NCBI GenBank assembly: GCA_020091685.1
Contig: CM034610.1
Coordinates: 14,016,724-14,080,723 of the forward strand
Length of the DNA stretch: 64,000 nucleotides
Direction of reading: 5' to 3'
From: Lutjanus erythropterus
Lineage: Eukaryota > Chordata > Actinopteri > Lutjaniformes > Lutjanidae
The position numbers were made by a program, and so were the translations under genes. Every line of letters begins with the position of its first letter. Position 1 is the stretch's first letter. Positions 1-14,000 of this stretch are shown piece by piece. The notes under the pieces are model-generated. The model saw only the letters and a program-made list of their open reading frames with translations, ran no database searches and was not told the origin of the DNA.

Positions 1-763
1 ATTATTAGATAAAATAACATTTTGCAGTTGTTTGTCTCATTTTTGTATTTTATCTCAAAATTATCATTTGAAATAAAAACTTAACAGGCTTTTAAATCAT
101 ATCTTTACCTTTCCTCCTCTAACTTTTTCATTCTTCTTCCTATCCAGTCTTCTTTAATATGTTAAAACGGGGGCATTTCCAGGAACATCTCCAGCTGTGG
201 ACATGCCACCAAAAACAGGGAATCAACATTAAAATAAAACCTTGACTAAAGTGTTTATGTAATTTGGTTGAGATTGAACTTGTGTGGTGTAGATTAATCA
301 TTTGTGTTCTGCTTTGTGCTTGTCCCCTAGAGAGGAAAAAAAAGGTTCCTGACTGTCAGGACATTTTGGGTGGTGTAGAAATGACAACTTACAATGTACC
401 ATGAAATCAGCTCACATCCTGCCTTTCCCTTCTTCCCCCTCCATGTCCCTGGAGAATAGAGATGAAATTCAATCTCTCCCTCTCCTTCTCTCTCTCTGGC
501 ACTGACTGTGTCAGCTGCCATATCTCTGGGTGCTGACTTGCAGAGGGACAGGTGGCCCTAGGACAGGTGCACCCTTAACAAAGGGTTGCAGTCCTCTGAC
601 TTCTGGTCTGGTTTATGTGCCAATTTTTTCTTTATTTATTTTTTACACATCAGTTAGTTTTGCTGTCCTGTGGCTACAATCTGTGCAAGCTGCTTTAGTT
701 AATTCAGTTATTTCTGCATTTATGTCCTGTATTGTAATTTTGAGTTGGCTGTTGCATACAAGC
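1..763. other. Upstream intergenic DNA, nothing recognised
   Basis: AT-rich DNA with short chance ORFs only. The 64-78 codon ORFs here show no domain or codon pattern I recognise. Confidence 0.5.
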
Positions 764-1097
764 TAGAGCTGGAACTAGCAGTTATTTTCATCATTGATTA
801 ATCCTCCAAATATTTTCATGTTTAATCGATTAATCATTTGGCCTGTTAGATGTCCAAAAAATGCTCATCTCAATTTCCCCGAGCTCAATGTGATGTCAAC
901 ATATCACTTCTTTTGTCCAACCACCAGTCCACAACCCAAAGACTCTTCATTTACATCATACATTACAAAGAAAAGCAGCAAATCCTGACATTTAATAGGC
1001 TGACATTTTTGCTTTAAAAAAATGACTGAAATGATAAATAGGTTATCAAAATAGTGACATTTTCTTTTGATCAAAGAGGCTAATTATTGCAGCTCTA
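764..1097. mobile_element. 334-bp hAT-like MITE (ATCGATTAAT family)
   Basis: The ends form a short inverted repeat, TAGAGCTG and CAGCTCTA. The flanks ATACAAGC (756-763) and ATACAACC (1098-1105) match at 7 of 8 bases, an 8-bp target duplication typical of hAT elements. The interior has the AATCGATTAATCATTTGG and AAATGCTCATCTCAATTTC texture of a common fish repeat. It is non-coding and presumably mobilised in trans. Related copies lie at about 2230-2469 and 59692-59978. Confidence 0.7.
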
Positions 1098-1845
1098 ATA
1101 CAACCATGAGCTGACACAACTTACTTTTGGTCATTGACTTGAGTTATATAACTAATACTTGTAAGCTGTTTGTGCCTTTGTTTCTGTATGAAGCAACATT
1201 CTTGACAGCTCCAGCCATGCACTCTGGTAACTGGGGTAGGACCTGAGTCTACGTCAACTCTGTTACGTATTTAAGTCTGTGCTGTTCTCTGGAATTTAAG
1301 TGGAGGTTAACCGTACCAGACCAACCAGTTTCAGTCTCAATACATTTAACCACAGTAACAGGAGTCATGCTCAGAGGTGTGTGAGCAACACACCCTTGCA
1401 GCTACTGAGACTTCCAGACAAATGACTCGCCGCACAGCCAATGTGCTTGAGCTTCATTGGTAGTTCATGGCTAATGGTTAACCCACTGCTTTCAATGTAA
1501 CAAAGAATGTAAAGAAAATTATGTGGAGTATTTTCATGGTGTGGTTAGACCCCTGCATTATGTACTGTGAATTCAGAGAGAGCCAGAGAGGGAATGAGGG
1601 ATCAGAAAAGAGGTCAGCAAAGTGATATGAAGTGGAAGAGAGAGGAGAGGGAAAGTTTGAAGGCTTATCTCAGTAATGTGCAGGGACAGTTGAGCAATGA
1701 TGAGTGTTGGAGTCACCATCGTCTTCTACTTAACCCCTTACTGCCTCCTCTGGCACTGACTATTAAGGATGAGGAAGCCTTCTTTCACAAGGAACCACTG
1801 CAAGCCTTAGTGCTCAGTCATTTTTTTATTGTTATTTTGTTATTA

Positions 1846-3032
1846 TAGGGCTGTTCACATTATTTTATTATTTTTTTAATTTGTCTGATATCAGATTCCA
1901 GTGTGAACTGGTTACAGTCCTGAACTGACTCACATGCGCAAAAGAACAATAGCAAACACTTCACACGCAGCACACTGTTGTATGAGAGTAGTAGTGGCGG
2001 CCGCTGAGGTGAGTGTTTATGGTTTCATTTATAAGCTGACAAGCAGGGGAAGCCAGCAAAATCGTGAGCAGATGATAACGATGATGAGCAGACAAACTTT
2101 TAATTAGGTTATGAATTTTGTGGACCATTACCTTTGTTCTGAGGTCTGTGGGGGTGCAGAGTCAAAGAGTTTTGGGATTGTAACGTGAATGGCTTCACTG
2201 AAACCGATTTCATCCAAAATTTCAGGTTGTCAGGGGATTGAACTGATTATTTGTTTGATCCATAAAATGTCAAAAAATTGTCAAAAAATATTCAGTTTAG
2301 TGTCACTGAGGTGTCCAGAAACCAGAAAATATTCATATTTAAAAAGCTGGAATCAGAGAATTTGGACTTTTTTGCTTTAAAAAATAAGTCAAATCAAATC
2401 GAATAAGTGATTATCAAAAAAGACGGTGATTAATTTAATACAACTAATCGATTAATTGTTGCAGCTCTATTTCTAACTACCTCTGTCAGCTCCTCTCACC
2501 AAGACTATCGCAGCAAGGCAGTCAGTTCAGACAAGTGAGTGAAGCAAAAGTTACATGAGTTTCCACTGGGTGGGTCACACAAGGGCCCAGCAGATAGTGG
2601 ACTTTTGGAGCTGATGCAGATACCAATATTAGGGAATAGTTCTGATATCGATATATCGGCTGATGTTTGTGGTACAGAACATTGAATATATATGTAAACA
2701 TGAGGGTTTTTTTGCAATGACCACCCAAAAGTGGTTAACATTTGTTACAAAGATATGAAATCGGTCAATAATATCAGCCAACTGATATATCTGTTGGGCT
2801 GTATTTCACACTGAGGCTGTATAGCAAAAACAAAGAAATTCTGAGAGATTCTGAGAGAGAGATTCTGTATCTGATTGAGGACCACAAATGAAATGTCCAA
2901 AAACAGAATTGAAAAGATCAGATTTCATGTGATTTGTGTTGTTCACACTGACATGAAAAAACGGATGCGAGTCACATTTGAGGGGGAAAAAAAACAAACT
3001 TATATTTGGGCCACTTTTGCCTGCAGGTTGAA
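1846..3032. mobile_element. Nested degenerate DNA-transposon region
   Basis: The left part (CAGATTCCAGTGTGAACTGG near 1890) and the right part (TTCACACTGACATGAAAAAA near 2942) look like opposite ends of one fish repeat. It seems to be interrupted by a second copy of the ATCGATTAAT family, which ends GCAGCTCTA at 2461-2469, and by a segment rich in GATATATCGGC. Boundaries are approximate and no transposase ORF survives. Confidence 0.4.
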
Positions 3033-3179
3033 CATATCCTTTAACAACTGTGCAAGTCTGCGGTGTTGTGCAAACAGTTTCTTATTGCCAAGCGTTTTCC
3101 CAGAATGAGCATGCCTCACCTTGCCCAGGCACGATCTGACATCCATCACAGGTCATTATTATTACTCTAGGATCCTATT

Positions 3180-4291
3180 CACATTAATGAGTGAGATCTC
3201 TCCACGGCTGCGACTCTATTGAGGTTTATTTAAATCTCCTGAACGCAGCCCTCCAGTTATTTCTCTCTGCTCGCCAGTGCGCATGCGCTCTGCTGACACT
3301 CCAGTAATCCGCTGTTAGGAGGAGATTGCATCCTCGTCCACTGCGCTCATGCTATCAGTGAGGGAGAATGGAAGCTCGTGGATAAATACATTTTTTTACC
3401 GGGGAGAATACGGAAAGATAATGGGACCATTGTTACGGCACACACCCGAATGAGAGCTTTAAACGCAAGCGTGCTGCTGGGATGGAACAGCTTTACTCTA
3501 TGAGCAGGCGACAGCGGGACTGGAGCGAGGATGTCTCCCAACATAAGACAACAAGGCTCAGCGTCTACAGCACAAACGCTGGGGATATGACATGGACCCG
3601 GCGGATGATGGTGAAATTTTGCGATTGAGCGCTCCTTCCTCGGTTATATTAACGTTTCCTCACCCCGTATGTCGCCTCCTGCACGATACTCTCCCTGGCC
3701 TCTGTACCGCTGTGAGGAAACGGACACAGACCACCTTCTTCTACAAGTAAAACGCTTTGCGGTGCTGTCAATAGGCTGAACTGGAAGCCCATATGCGCTG
3801 CTTTTCAATGCAACATTCACTGGAAAACTATAGATTCAAGCCCATGTGATCGCTGCGTTGGTTGCCTCAGGGGTTTCTTTTACAAGCTGCTCGATACTCG
3901 TCAGAATGCATGCAAATGTGGTTTCTCCTCCTTGACAGCTTCCCCGGAATGACACTTGCTCCCCTCAGCTGCTGCTTGTGCCAGTAGAGACTTGCCATGA
4001 CAGGCCAGCGAGTCCACAGAAATCCCAGCGCAAGTTGATGAACTAGATTGACCGGCCTCGGCGGTGGGATCAGACAGAAATTAAGCCGCTGCCTCTCTCA
4101 GACAGCGGAAACTAGGATCATCTGCCGTCCTTGCGTTGGCAGAGCACCGCAGCCAGAAACGGAACATCCCTCTTGGGTATTTTGGCGGATATTACACAGG
4201 ACTTGAAGCTGTAAACATCTTCATGAAGTTTGAAGTTTAAAGAACAGCTCATTTTCTAAAAACTCCCTTTAGGTTCAGTTCTGAAGTTCTT
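3180..4291 (+). promoter_or_regulatory. Candidate CpG-rich promoter and first-exon region of capn15
   Basis: This stretch is visibly richer in CpG and GC than its AT-rich flanks and is free of recognisable repeats. It contains an NRF1-type palindrome at 3278-3288. It has several short upstream ATGs and no long ORF, as expected for a 5' UTR. Possible donors are CAA|GTAAAA at 3747 and CTT|GTGAGT at 4292; neither is strong. Position and orientation fit the start of capn15, but no transcription start can be fixed by eye. Confidence 0.45.
3278..3288. promoter_or_regulatory. NRF1 binding-site palindrome
   Basis: TGCGCATGCGC is a perfect match to the NRF1 core palindrome. NRF1 sites of this kind are typical of CpG-island promoters of broadly expressed vertebrate genes. 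It lies at the upstream edge of the CpG-rich block, consistent with a TATA-less start nearby. Confidence 0.55.
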
Positions 4292-5589
<1,298 letters not shown>

Positions 5590-6906
5590 TAAGAGCCAAC
5601 TCTGTCTACCCAGCCGGGTGCCAACACATTTCCCAGTTGAGTGCACTTGGGCACAGAGAGGCAGGGGTTGGTTGCCCTGACTTGGACGGTTGTTGGCTGG
5701 GGAAGTCACAGGAGGGATGAGACGTTGGGTTGTATTACACAGGAATGTTGTCATTTAAAGCTGCGAGTGTAAGCGTACCAGGTGGCATTATTTTGGTGGT
5801 TGATGTTGTCTTTGGCTTCAGTTTTTGGGTGGATGTGCACTTGATATCGTAAACTGACACCACTCTTTAGCGTTGTTTGTTTGAGAAACTTAGTATTTTC
5901 TCTTTCACAGGCATTTAGAAATGCTTACTGAGGATTCAATAACTTCACAGCGATGGATCAAATCTCCTGTTTCATCAAAGCTTATCTAATCAAAGCCTGC
6001 ATTTTGATGTTTTTCTATGATGCACCCAAAATCTGGCTAAGCCGGATTTGTAAACCGAAATCCCACCCCATTGGTTCTTCCTAGCACAGCTGTACAGTGT
6101 GTGCTACACATTGTGCAGTGCTGAGTGGATTGCCTGGGCAAATAGATTGACCTGACCTCTGTGAACCCAATGAAAACCAGCCCAAGGGTAATTAGGAGAT
6201 GAATTTTGTTGTCTTGCTTTTTATCAGGCTTTAAAGGTGGGTGCACTATTCTGGAGAAAGATTGTTTATATTTGAACCTGACAACCAAACAAACCCCCCT
6301 TCAGATTTACTGCCCCTTTTGCTCCCCCTCCCCTTCCCCTTGTCCTGTGCGCAGGCACAAACATGACCTGTCGGTCAGCTGGAAAACTGTTGTGTGGTTT
6401 GGTGTGATGCACTTTTTGGTCACCATTGACAGAGCGAGGGTTGTGTAGAAACATCTGCTTTTTTTCCAGCACACACACAAAACATGAAGCTAGAGGACCA
6501 TGAGGAGATATTCCCTGAATTTGTTAAAAAATGTATTGGATTGGAATAGCGCACCCCACCTTTAAAACTAGATTTAGCTTTGTTAATTTAGGAAATTATT
6601 GAAAACAGAGTGGATACTAGGGCTGTGCCTTGGCAAGAATCTGGCGATATGATAGGGTTTATGATTTAATATATTGCAAAATTTTGTGATACTGAAAGCA
6701 AGATGATATATTGCTTTTTATTTAATTTTAGGAAAACTGTCAAAGTATAAAGAACCCCAACGATATGCATACAGTCCAATTTTAAAAACTTTACTAACTT
6801 AATGCACAAACTGTGAAGATGAATAACATCACTGCTATCTAGCGATCGGTGGATTAAAAAGTAGACAAAATGAACCACTGCCACAGATCTTTGCATGAGT
6901 CTTGAT

Positions 6907-7552
6907 TAGGGCTGTCACAAACTTAAGATTTTCTTAGTCGTCTGTTAGTCGTTCATTAAAGAAAATAGCTGACTAGTCACTAATTTTTTGTGATATTACT
7001 TTAATCATTTAAACATATATTTTTTGGCACAAAGTAAGCCACCTATTAAATGTTAACTGCAAAAGTACTAATGGTTCTGAATGTGTTGGAACAACCAGCA
7101 AGGAGAATGAACGTTTTGTTAATTTAGGGACTGTAATTCAAAAGACAGGAATAAATAACTTCCAACTTCACAAAAACAAGTACTTGTAGACTTATCAGCA
7201 GAATGGATGATGTATACTTACAAATTAACATGCTACAAACTCACTCCTCAACTGTATCATGCCTCCTGTCCTTGTCTGAACCTGCCGTGTCTTCGTTATC
7301 ATTGGAATGACAGTCGCTGTTCATCACCTCAGTAGTGATACTGCATGCCGGCTCGTCAAACTGGCCTCTGTCGATCTTGGAGGCTGTGTTCCCATCTAAT
7401 AGGACTGCTAACTAGCTAGTGGCAGCTACAGCACAGTTAGCAGCAATGCATTGGTGACTACAGTCTTATAAGAGAAAAAGTCTATGTCTTTTGGCGCAGC
7501 TCCCTACCTAACTTCTCACCAATGGTTTAACCGATAATTGGGGGCAGTCCTA
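6907..7552. mobile_element. 646-bp hAT-like non-autonomous element
   Basis: It begins TAGGGCTG and ends CAGTCCTA, a 7-of-8 inverted match. It is flanked by GTCTTGAT (6899-6906) and ATCATGAT (7553-7560), matching 6 of 8, which fits an aged 8-bp hAT target duplication. The interior includes CTAACTAGCTAGTGGCAGC and has no intact transposase. Confidence 0.55.
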
Positions 7553-10339
7553 ATCATGATATTACATGTTTTTGAGAGAATTTTACTATCACAAAACATA
7601 TTACAGAGATACTCTTGAGATAATTTATTTTCTGACACCTGTAGTGGATATAGAGTGTGTGTGGAGTGCATTTAAGTAAATGTGGCTACACTGTGGTATT
7701 TATCCACCCACAGAAAAACTTTCCTGTGAATAGGCTCTTCCGAGTTTGATTGTCTGAAATTGTTGGAACACCTATTAAGAGTTTCTCTAAGAACAAACTT
7801 CTTATTGAGGCAGCAGCAGCTGTGTAATTGAGCGAGGTTAGCAGAGCAAACCATTTGTAGAAGAGACATTCTATTCATATAGACCGATTTGTTGTTATTG
7901 ACTGGAAGAAAAATATATATTCAGTTACTGTCTTTCTGCAAGAAAGACTGCTGTGGTAATCCATTGTTCCAGTCATTGCCTTCTGTCAACACACTGAAAG
8001 GCCTACCAGCAGCGTGTAAGAGGCTCAGTTTGAATGTGCAGCTCAACAACAGTTCTGACTGACTTTCCTCCAAAAGATGATCTCCTCAACCACCCTTACA
8101 GAAACTTGTTTAGAAGTGCTTCCAGTTTTCCTTCAGCTTTTTTTGGGTCATGTCTCCCAGAACGAGAACAGGCAGTTGATATCGACCGCCTGTAGTGTAT
8201 TGAAGTTGTTGCTGAGTCACTCAGGGCATCATGGTCCGGTTGTTAGTTATTGATTTTCAGAGAGCCCGATCACATTTCCCCACAATGGATGTCATTATTT
8301 ATTCAGCATCGGTCTCCAGTTGGGCTTTCATCTTTCTTGATTCCTGCACGCCGCTGTCAATGCTTTCCTTGCAGTTGCTCTACATTTAACAGTTAAGGCT
8401 GTTGTGGCTTCCATTGCTTACTCTTCTATGAGTTTTAAAATATAGACAGAGCTGGCTTTAGCCCACGCTTGAACACGGTTCTATCAGCCATAGCTCCATG
8501 CATGAATGGAGCTCCAGTATAGGTCATACTGTCAGTGTAGTTTTGCATCATACAGTCAACTTGTTTTTTATTCAACAGACTCCTCCATTGCTTTCGTGCA
8601 TCTCAGTAGAAACAAGCCTCTCCCTCCATCACCAATCAGACTACACCCTCAGTCGGCTCATAAACACATTCAGACATGCACAGATATACAGTACACACAC
8701 ACACACCATTTCAGTGTACTGCTGAGAGGCAGAGAGGAACACACACACACACACCCTGACAATAGATGTTTTAGAAACACTGTGCAGTAGCACTCGGAAC
8801 ATGCCCTCTTATCTACCCCCACTCCCTCTCTCACGCACACTCCCTCGCAGTCTTATGCACATATACACACTGCTGTGTGAGCCTAACAATGTTAGGCAAG
8901 CTTTGCTGAGCTGTGACAGAGCATGAAATACAGAAACAACAGAACACTATGAGCCCAGCTTAACTTCAGCCATTCTCATACAGTTTATTCTCTAATATAT
9001 TGTCCTATAAAACGTTTGCTTGTTTTTCTTAGCCTGGAGACTGCATGAACAGTCTTGTCCTTGGGTAATTTCAATTTGTTTTCATCCAGCAGCGTCCCAT
9101 TGACTTTGGGAAGTGTTTGTGTGCACTGAATCAGTACCTGAACTGTGAAGGCTCACTCATGACAACAATCCACTCAAAGATGTGCAGCAGAGGTGTTGTT
9201 GTGTGAGCTGCAGTGTTTCATTGGAATCTCAATTGTTCTTCCATTTTAATAGCAGCACAATGCAGATTTATCCCAATTAGGGTCATCAGTATTGGCACGA
9301 AATAAACATTTCTGCCGATATGACAGGCCAGTAAGATGATGATTGTTTTGAAGTGTCTGAAACAGATAGCAAACCTGCTATTTGATTGCTCAGCATTGGC
9401 CATGCAAGAAGGAGCCAAATTGCATTTCTTTATTCCTACAAATTTAATTGCCCATGGGTGATGTCTACTGAGCTGATATCATGCTGTCCACAGTAAAACA
9501 TCGCTCGGGAAGGTCATATTGTTATTGCGGGGGAGGTATCTGACATATATGCCTGTTAAAATGCACCACATGTCAATAACTTTGTATGGACTAGCTATAC
9601 TGAGGAAGCTAAGCTGAGAAGACAGGAGCACAAGTAATAATTGTATGACTGAAAGAAATGCACTAACAGAGGCCTGCAGAAAAGACTAACTGTGCAGGTT
9701 TAAGAAGAAAATAATAAATGAGACATTTGAGGTAACATTAGCAATGACTTTGACTTATTCTCTCTCACACATGTCAAAAACAGAACTTGGCTAACAATTC
9801 ATGCCTTATGCAGCTCTGAGGGGGCGCACTACCTCAAATATAGAAGGCTTTTAAATCTCGATGATGCAATGGTAGAAGGCTCTGTGGTTGATCACTATCA
9901 GCCATTGGCGATGGATGATGGCATCCCTATATACCAACACTATTGCCCATCCTAGAGCCATCATCTTGATCATTACAATGAATTTGTGAAGAACAACAGC
10001 TCCAGCAAAAAATCCTGTCAGCAATAATTTTCTTATTTTTCCCAGAGAATGTGAATATTTTGAAAAGCATTATATTTCATGTCTGCATCTGCCAGTGGGC
10101 TGTCATGATAAGAGTAGGCACTAAGCATAATAATATGTTAATGCCCCTTAAGGGGAGACTTGATGTTCTCTGCAATTAAATGGAAAAACATACATGTGCA
10201 TTTTTCTGCATTGATAGTTGGCCAAAATGAGGTGGAAAATGAGGTGGAATGTACCATCATATCATATAAGGGCAAAAATCCAATATTGTGCTTCCCTAAT
10301 CCCAGTGCTATTATTGTTTAAGTAAACAATATGACTGTG

Positions 10340-11000
10340 CTTCATTTTATTTCAGCCCTGTAGTGCTAGTGTGTTGCGTTGCACATGGCCTTTGGAGTCC
10401 TGGGCCCTTAAAGTGAGTGTCTGCTCTCTCTAGAGTCGATCCCAGTGTCTCTACTGCCCCAGCATGATGGATGATGGTGTTTATCGCAGCTCCATTCCAC
10501 TGGCTCTCCTCCCTTTAATTGGATTAAAACCGGTCCACTTGGATTCGACCAGCATGGTCACTGCCCGTGTTTATGTCTGAATTATTTCAGCGCATCCTCC
10601 CCTTGCTATTGCCCGTCTGATGAAGTCAGGGCCGCGTCAGGACAGTCCCTGAGCCACCAGAATAGATTTGGCACAAGAGCTTTGTCTCACAGTGTGGCTT
10701 TCTTTGGAAAACAGAGCATCGATGCAGCAAAAAAAGGAAAAAACCTAGCCTTTTGGCACTGCGACTGACATGATTCCAGATTCCCCCACTCTTGTTGCCA
10801 TGGAAATCTGTAGCATATGTTCAGTAACCTAATTCATCGGGCCCTAGATAAGACCACACATGGTAACCTGGCAGTCCCTCGCACAGAAAGAAACCTGTGC
10901 TGGCAAATTGCACCTCTGGAGGAATACCATATAACCTGCTGATTATTCATGTTGATGATTAGTGATGTCAGATAGAAGCCAGTGAACTAGAGAAGCCTCA
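10340..11000. promoter_or_regulatory. Candidate conserved non-coding block with X-box-like site
   Basis: Non-repetitive, more GC-balanced than its surroundings, with no long ORF. At 10794-10807 GTTGCCATGGAAAT resembles an RFX X-box (two half sites around a short spacer). Listed only as a candidate; conservation cannot be judged from one sequence. Confidence 0.2.
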
Positions 11001-14000
11001 TGGCAAATTGTTTTTTACTGGTCTATCTCGGTAAGGGGAAGTAAAACTCTACTTTCTGCTGCCTGTCTGAGAAGTTCCCCTCTGGCTGAAGGCAGCGCTG
11101 TGTCAGCAGTGCTGCTGCCCTCCAGGTTTCGGCGCCCGGAGGAACTCCAGTTAAGCACAGTGGCAGCAGCACTGTGCCCCTGCCATGTCTTCCTCTTCTT
11201 TCTCCCACAATTCTGGAGCTTCCTGCCGGCTTCCTGCTTGCTCTCATTTTGCTCTGCACTACTGATGTCTGCTGAAACCCAGTCAGACAGTTTCCTCTGT
11301 TTAAAGATTCAAATGTCTAAAGCTGTCTCCACCGTTGACAGATTCACTCGTCAAAAATGAGCACTGGTCGTGAAATATTCACTGAGGGCGCAGCTAGAGG
11401 TCAGAAGCTACTGTTATTCTTTCTCCTTTTGTTTTCCCTTGTCCTGACCAATATTTGCATCTTAGTATCTCTAGTCAGGAGGAATGATTGTTAGTACACA
11501 TCTCACTTTGATAATCGTTTTAGGTTATGAGGCCTTGATCATAAGTTGTATGATCAGCTGGGTCAGGCTTACATAAAAACGACAGCAGCGATGAACTGCC
11601 TTGAACTTAATGTCATAAAAAACATAACCAGACTCAGATATTCTCAAGCGTGGCATTACCCTGACACATAACATTTACACAGCGTCACCCTTGTTTCTCC
11701 AGCATCACGCCCTTCTTGTAATGTTCCATTTTCATAAGAGGGGAATACTTATTCAGTTTTTAAAATTGCTCTTGGTGTATAGCTTTGGCGATGCTTATCG
11801 GAGGAATGTTCTCGCCTAAGGGCACTTTTTCAAATGACCTTTTGTCTAATTTGCTTTGTAAGGAGTCTTTGTACCACAGCCAAACACCATAACATTTGAT
11901 GGACCTAATCTTCTCTCATGTTCAGTCTCAAAAAGTTCCTCTTCTCATTCTCTTCTCTTGCTCAATGTGACTTCATCAAGACTTCCCCAATATCTTGTTG
12001 TGTTGTCCCCAGTGACTAAGGCTTGACTGTCACCAATCCCATGGATCACGTCACCAAGTCTCAGCATGTCACAGTAGAAACTCTTTATCTGCAGCTAAAG
12101 TCTGAGCTCTAGATACTCGCCTCTGATAAGTATCAGTCAGCAGTTCAGCACCATAATGTTTGTCGAAACGAATGAATTCTGGAGACCTGTCAGGGTTGAG
12201 TAATGAGTCATATTCCTGCCACAACATATTACCTGGCAGGTAGAAAAGCCGACTCTTACACTTAATCCTGAAGTCTTTGACCCTGACTCATCAGCTCCTC
12301 TGAAAGACAGGGAGGAATGCTTGCTAGGGGAAAATTACTTTTAAGTGAAAAGGGTTGCTGTGAGCTCCCAAGCAAGAAAAATCCCACAATGAAGTGATAA
12401 ACAAACCTTTTTTGCTAGTAAAAACTGCGTCAGACAGGCCGCATTCATGACTAAAGGGGTAAAATAAAATCTCAGTTGGGGTTCTCAAGTGTGGTAAAGA
12501 TTGTGTGAAAGTGCTGATCTAATCCCTGTCACTGAAGTTTTCAGGGTGTGTTCAGATGCAGCAGAATGTTTCAACATTCATTATCTGTTTTTACAGCTTG
12601 TCTGATCCAAGGGCATATTGGGCTCTGATAAGTCTCATTTCTTTATAACAAGCTCCGCTCTGGTAAACAAGACCACCACTCAGCTGCCATCATCGTCTTG
12701 TCAGCCAGCGATGTTTGTGTGGGTGCAGTTCAAAACATAGAAAAAGTGCAAGTGGTAGGGCTGGCTGTCATTGAAAAAATCACAATACCAGTATCAGTAC
12801 CCTAAAGTGATAATAATAGTGTCCGTCATTTGATACCTCTTCTTTTCTACTTCTTTAGATACCCACCACATGAATTGAAGCATTCCTAAAATATTCATTC
12901 TGCAATTTATACATTTATTTTTACCATACACCACATTTTCAAAAGTTTTGGACACACTACATTAAACCACACCACAGACTTGTATCGGTTGTAACTGCCA
13001 ATCATATGTTACATTAAATAGAGGAACGTTTGAGGTGACTGGCTGCTAGTAAAACTGTACAATTAGTATTTTTTTTCTTCATCTGGGTACAAAAATGATC
13101 AAATGTTGGTATCTTTTGACTGGCTTTTCAAACTAATTTCATCTTAATACTGGACCGAACCAATAAAACCAAGTTTACCACAACACATTGCTAAAATATT
13201 TCACAATAAAAGATTAGTTAAGAAATTACAGAGTTCTGTCAACTGAAACACTAGAAGGCTTTTAATTTGAAAGATACAGGAAGTGTTGGGTCTGTCTTAA
13301 CAGCATAAAGGAGTACGTTTATCAGCATGGATCAGAACAAGGGTTCACACTTTCTTCAGTTGCAGCTATTAAACAAGTTCGTCATCAAGTGCCCTATAAC
13401 CAAAACCTTTTTCTAATATAAACATTTTATAAGCTGCAGTATCTACATCTCCAGCTCTCTCCCTGCGTTCACACACAACTGTGCCTGTAAATATTTATCA
13501 CAGGAGTGACTCACTTCATTTGAGTGTGTTTGTGTGGGGGCTACATCTGGAGTCTGTTTTACAAAGGGGAGTTCCACACAGTCCTAGAGCAATCTGGAGT
13601 TATCCAGCCTCATGCAGCTTATTACTAATAACTTCTGTTGCAAAGCTGGTTATCAAGAAGTTCAAATAACCCAAGAGGATGTTCACATCAAAATAGGTGA
13701 GGGTTTCAACAAATCAAATTAAATGCATTAAGATCAACAGATCAAGGGTAGCATGAGATGAGGTGAAATTATTCATTCCTTTGTGGAAATTACCTCTACA
13801 TTCGTAAAAAGTAATAGTAGTAATAGCTGACTAAGACATACAATAAAACACCAGACTGAAATCTTAAGAAGAAGCAATAGAAGTAGGAGAGAATAGGCCT
13901 TAATGCCTTATGTAAACACCAATCTGCTAATTTTAGTTCCATTACAAAACATCGTAATGGTAACACCGAGGCTATCAGGGATTACTGGATGAAAATAACT

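Noticed and set aside
1567..1848. 93-codon plus-strand ORF upstream
   Set aside because: Charged, low-complexity start and no recognised domain; lies next to transposon DNA.
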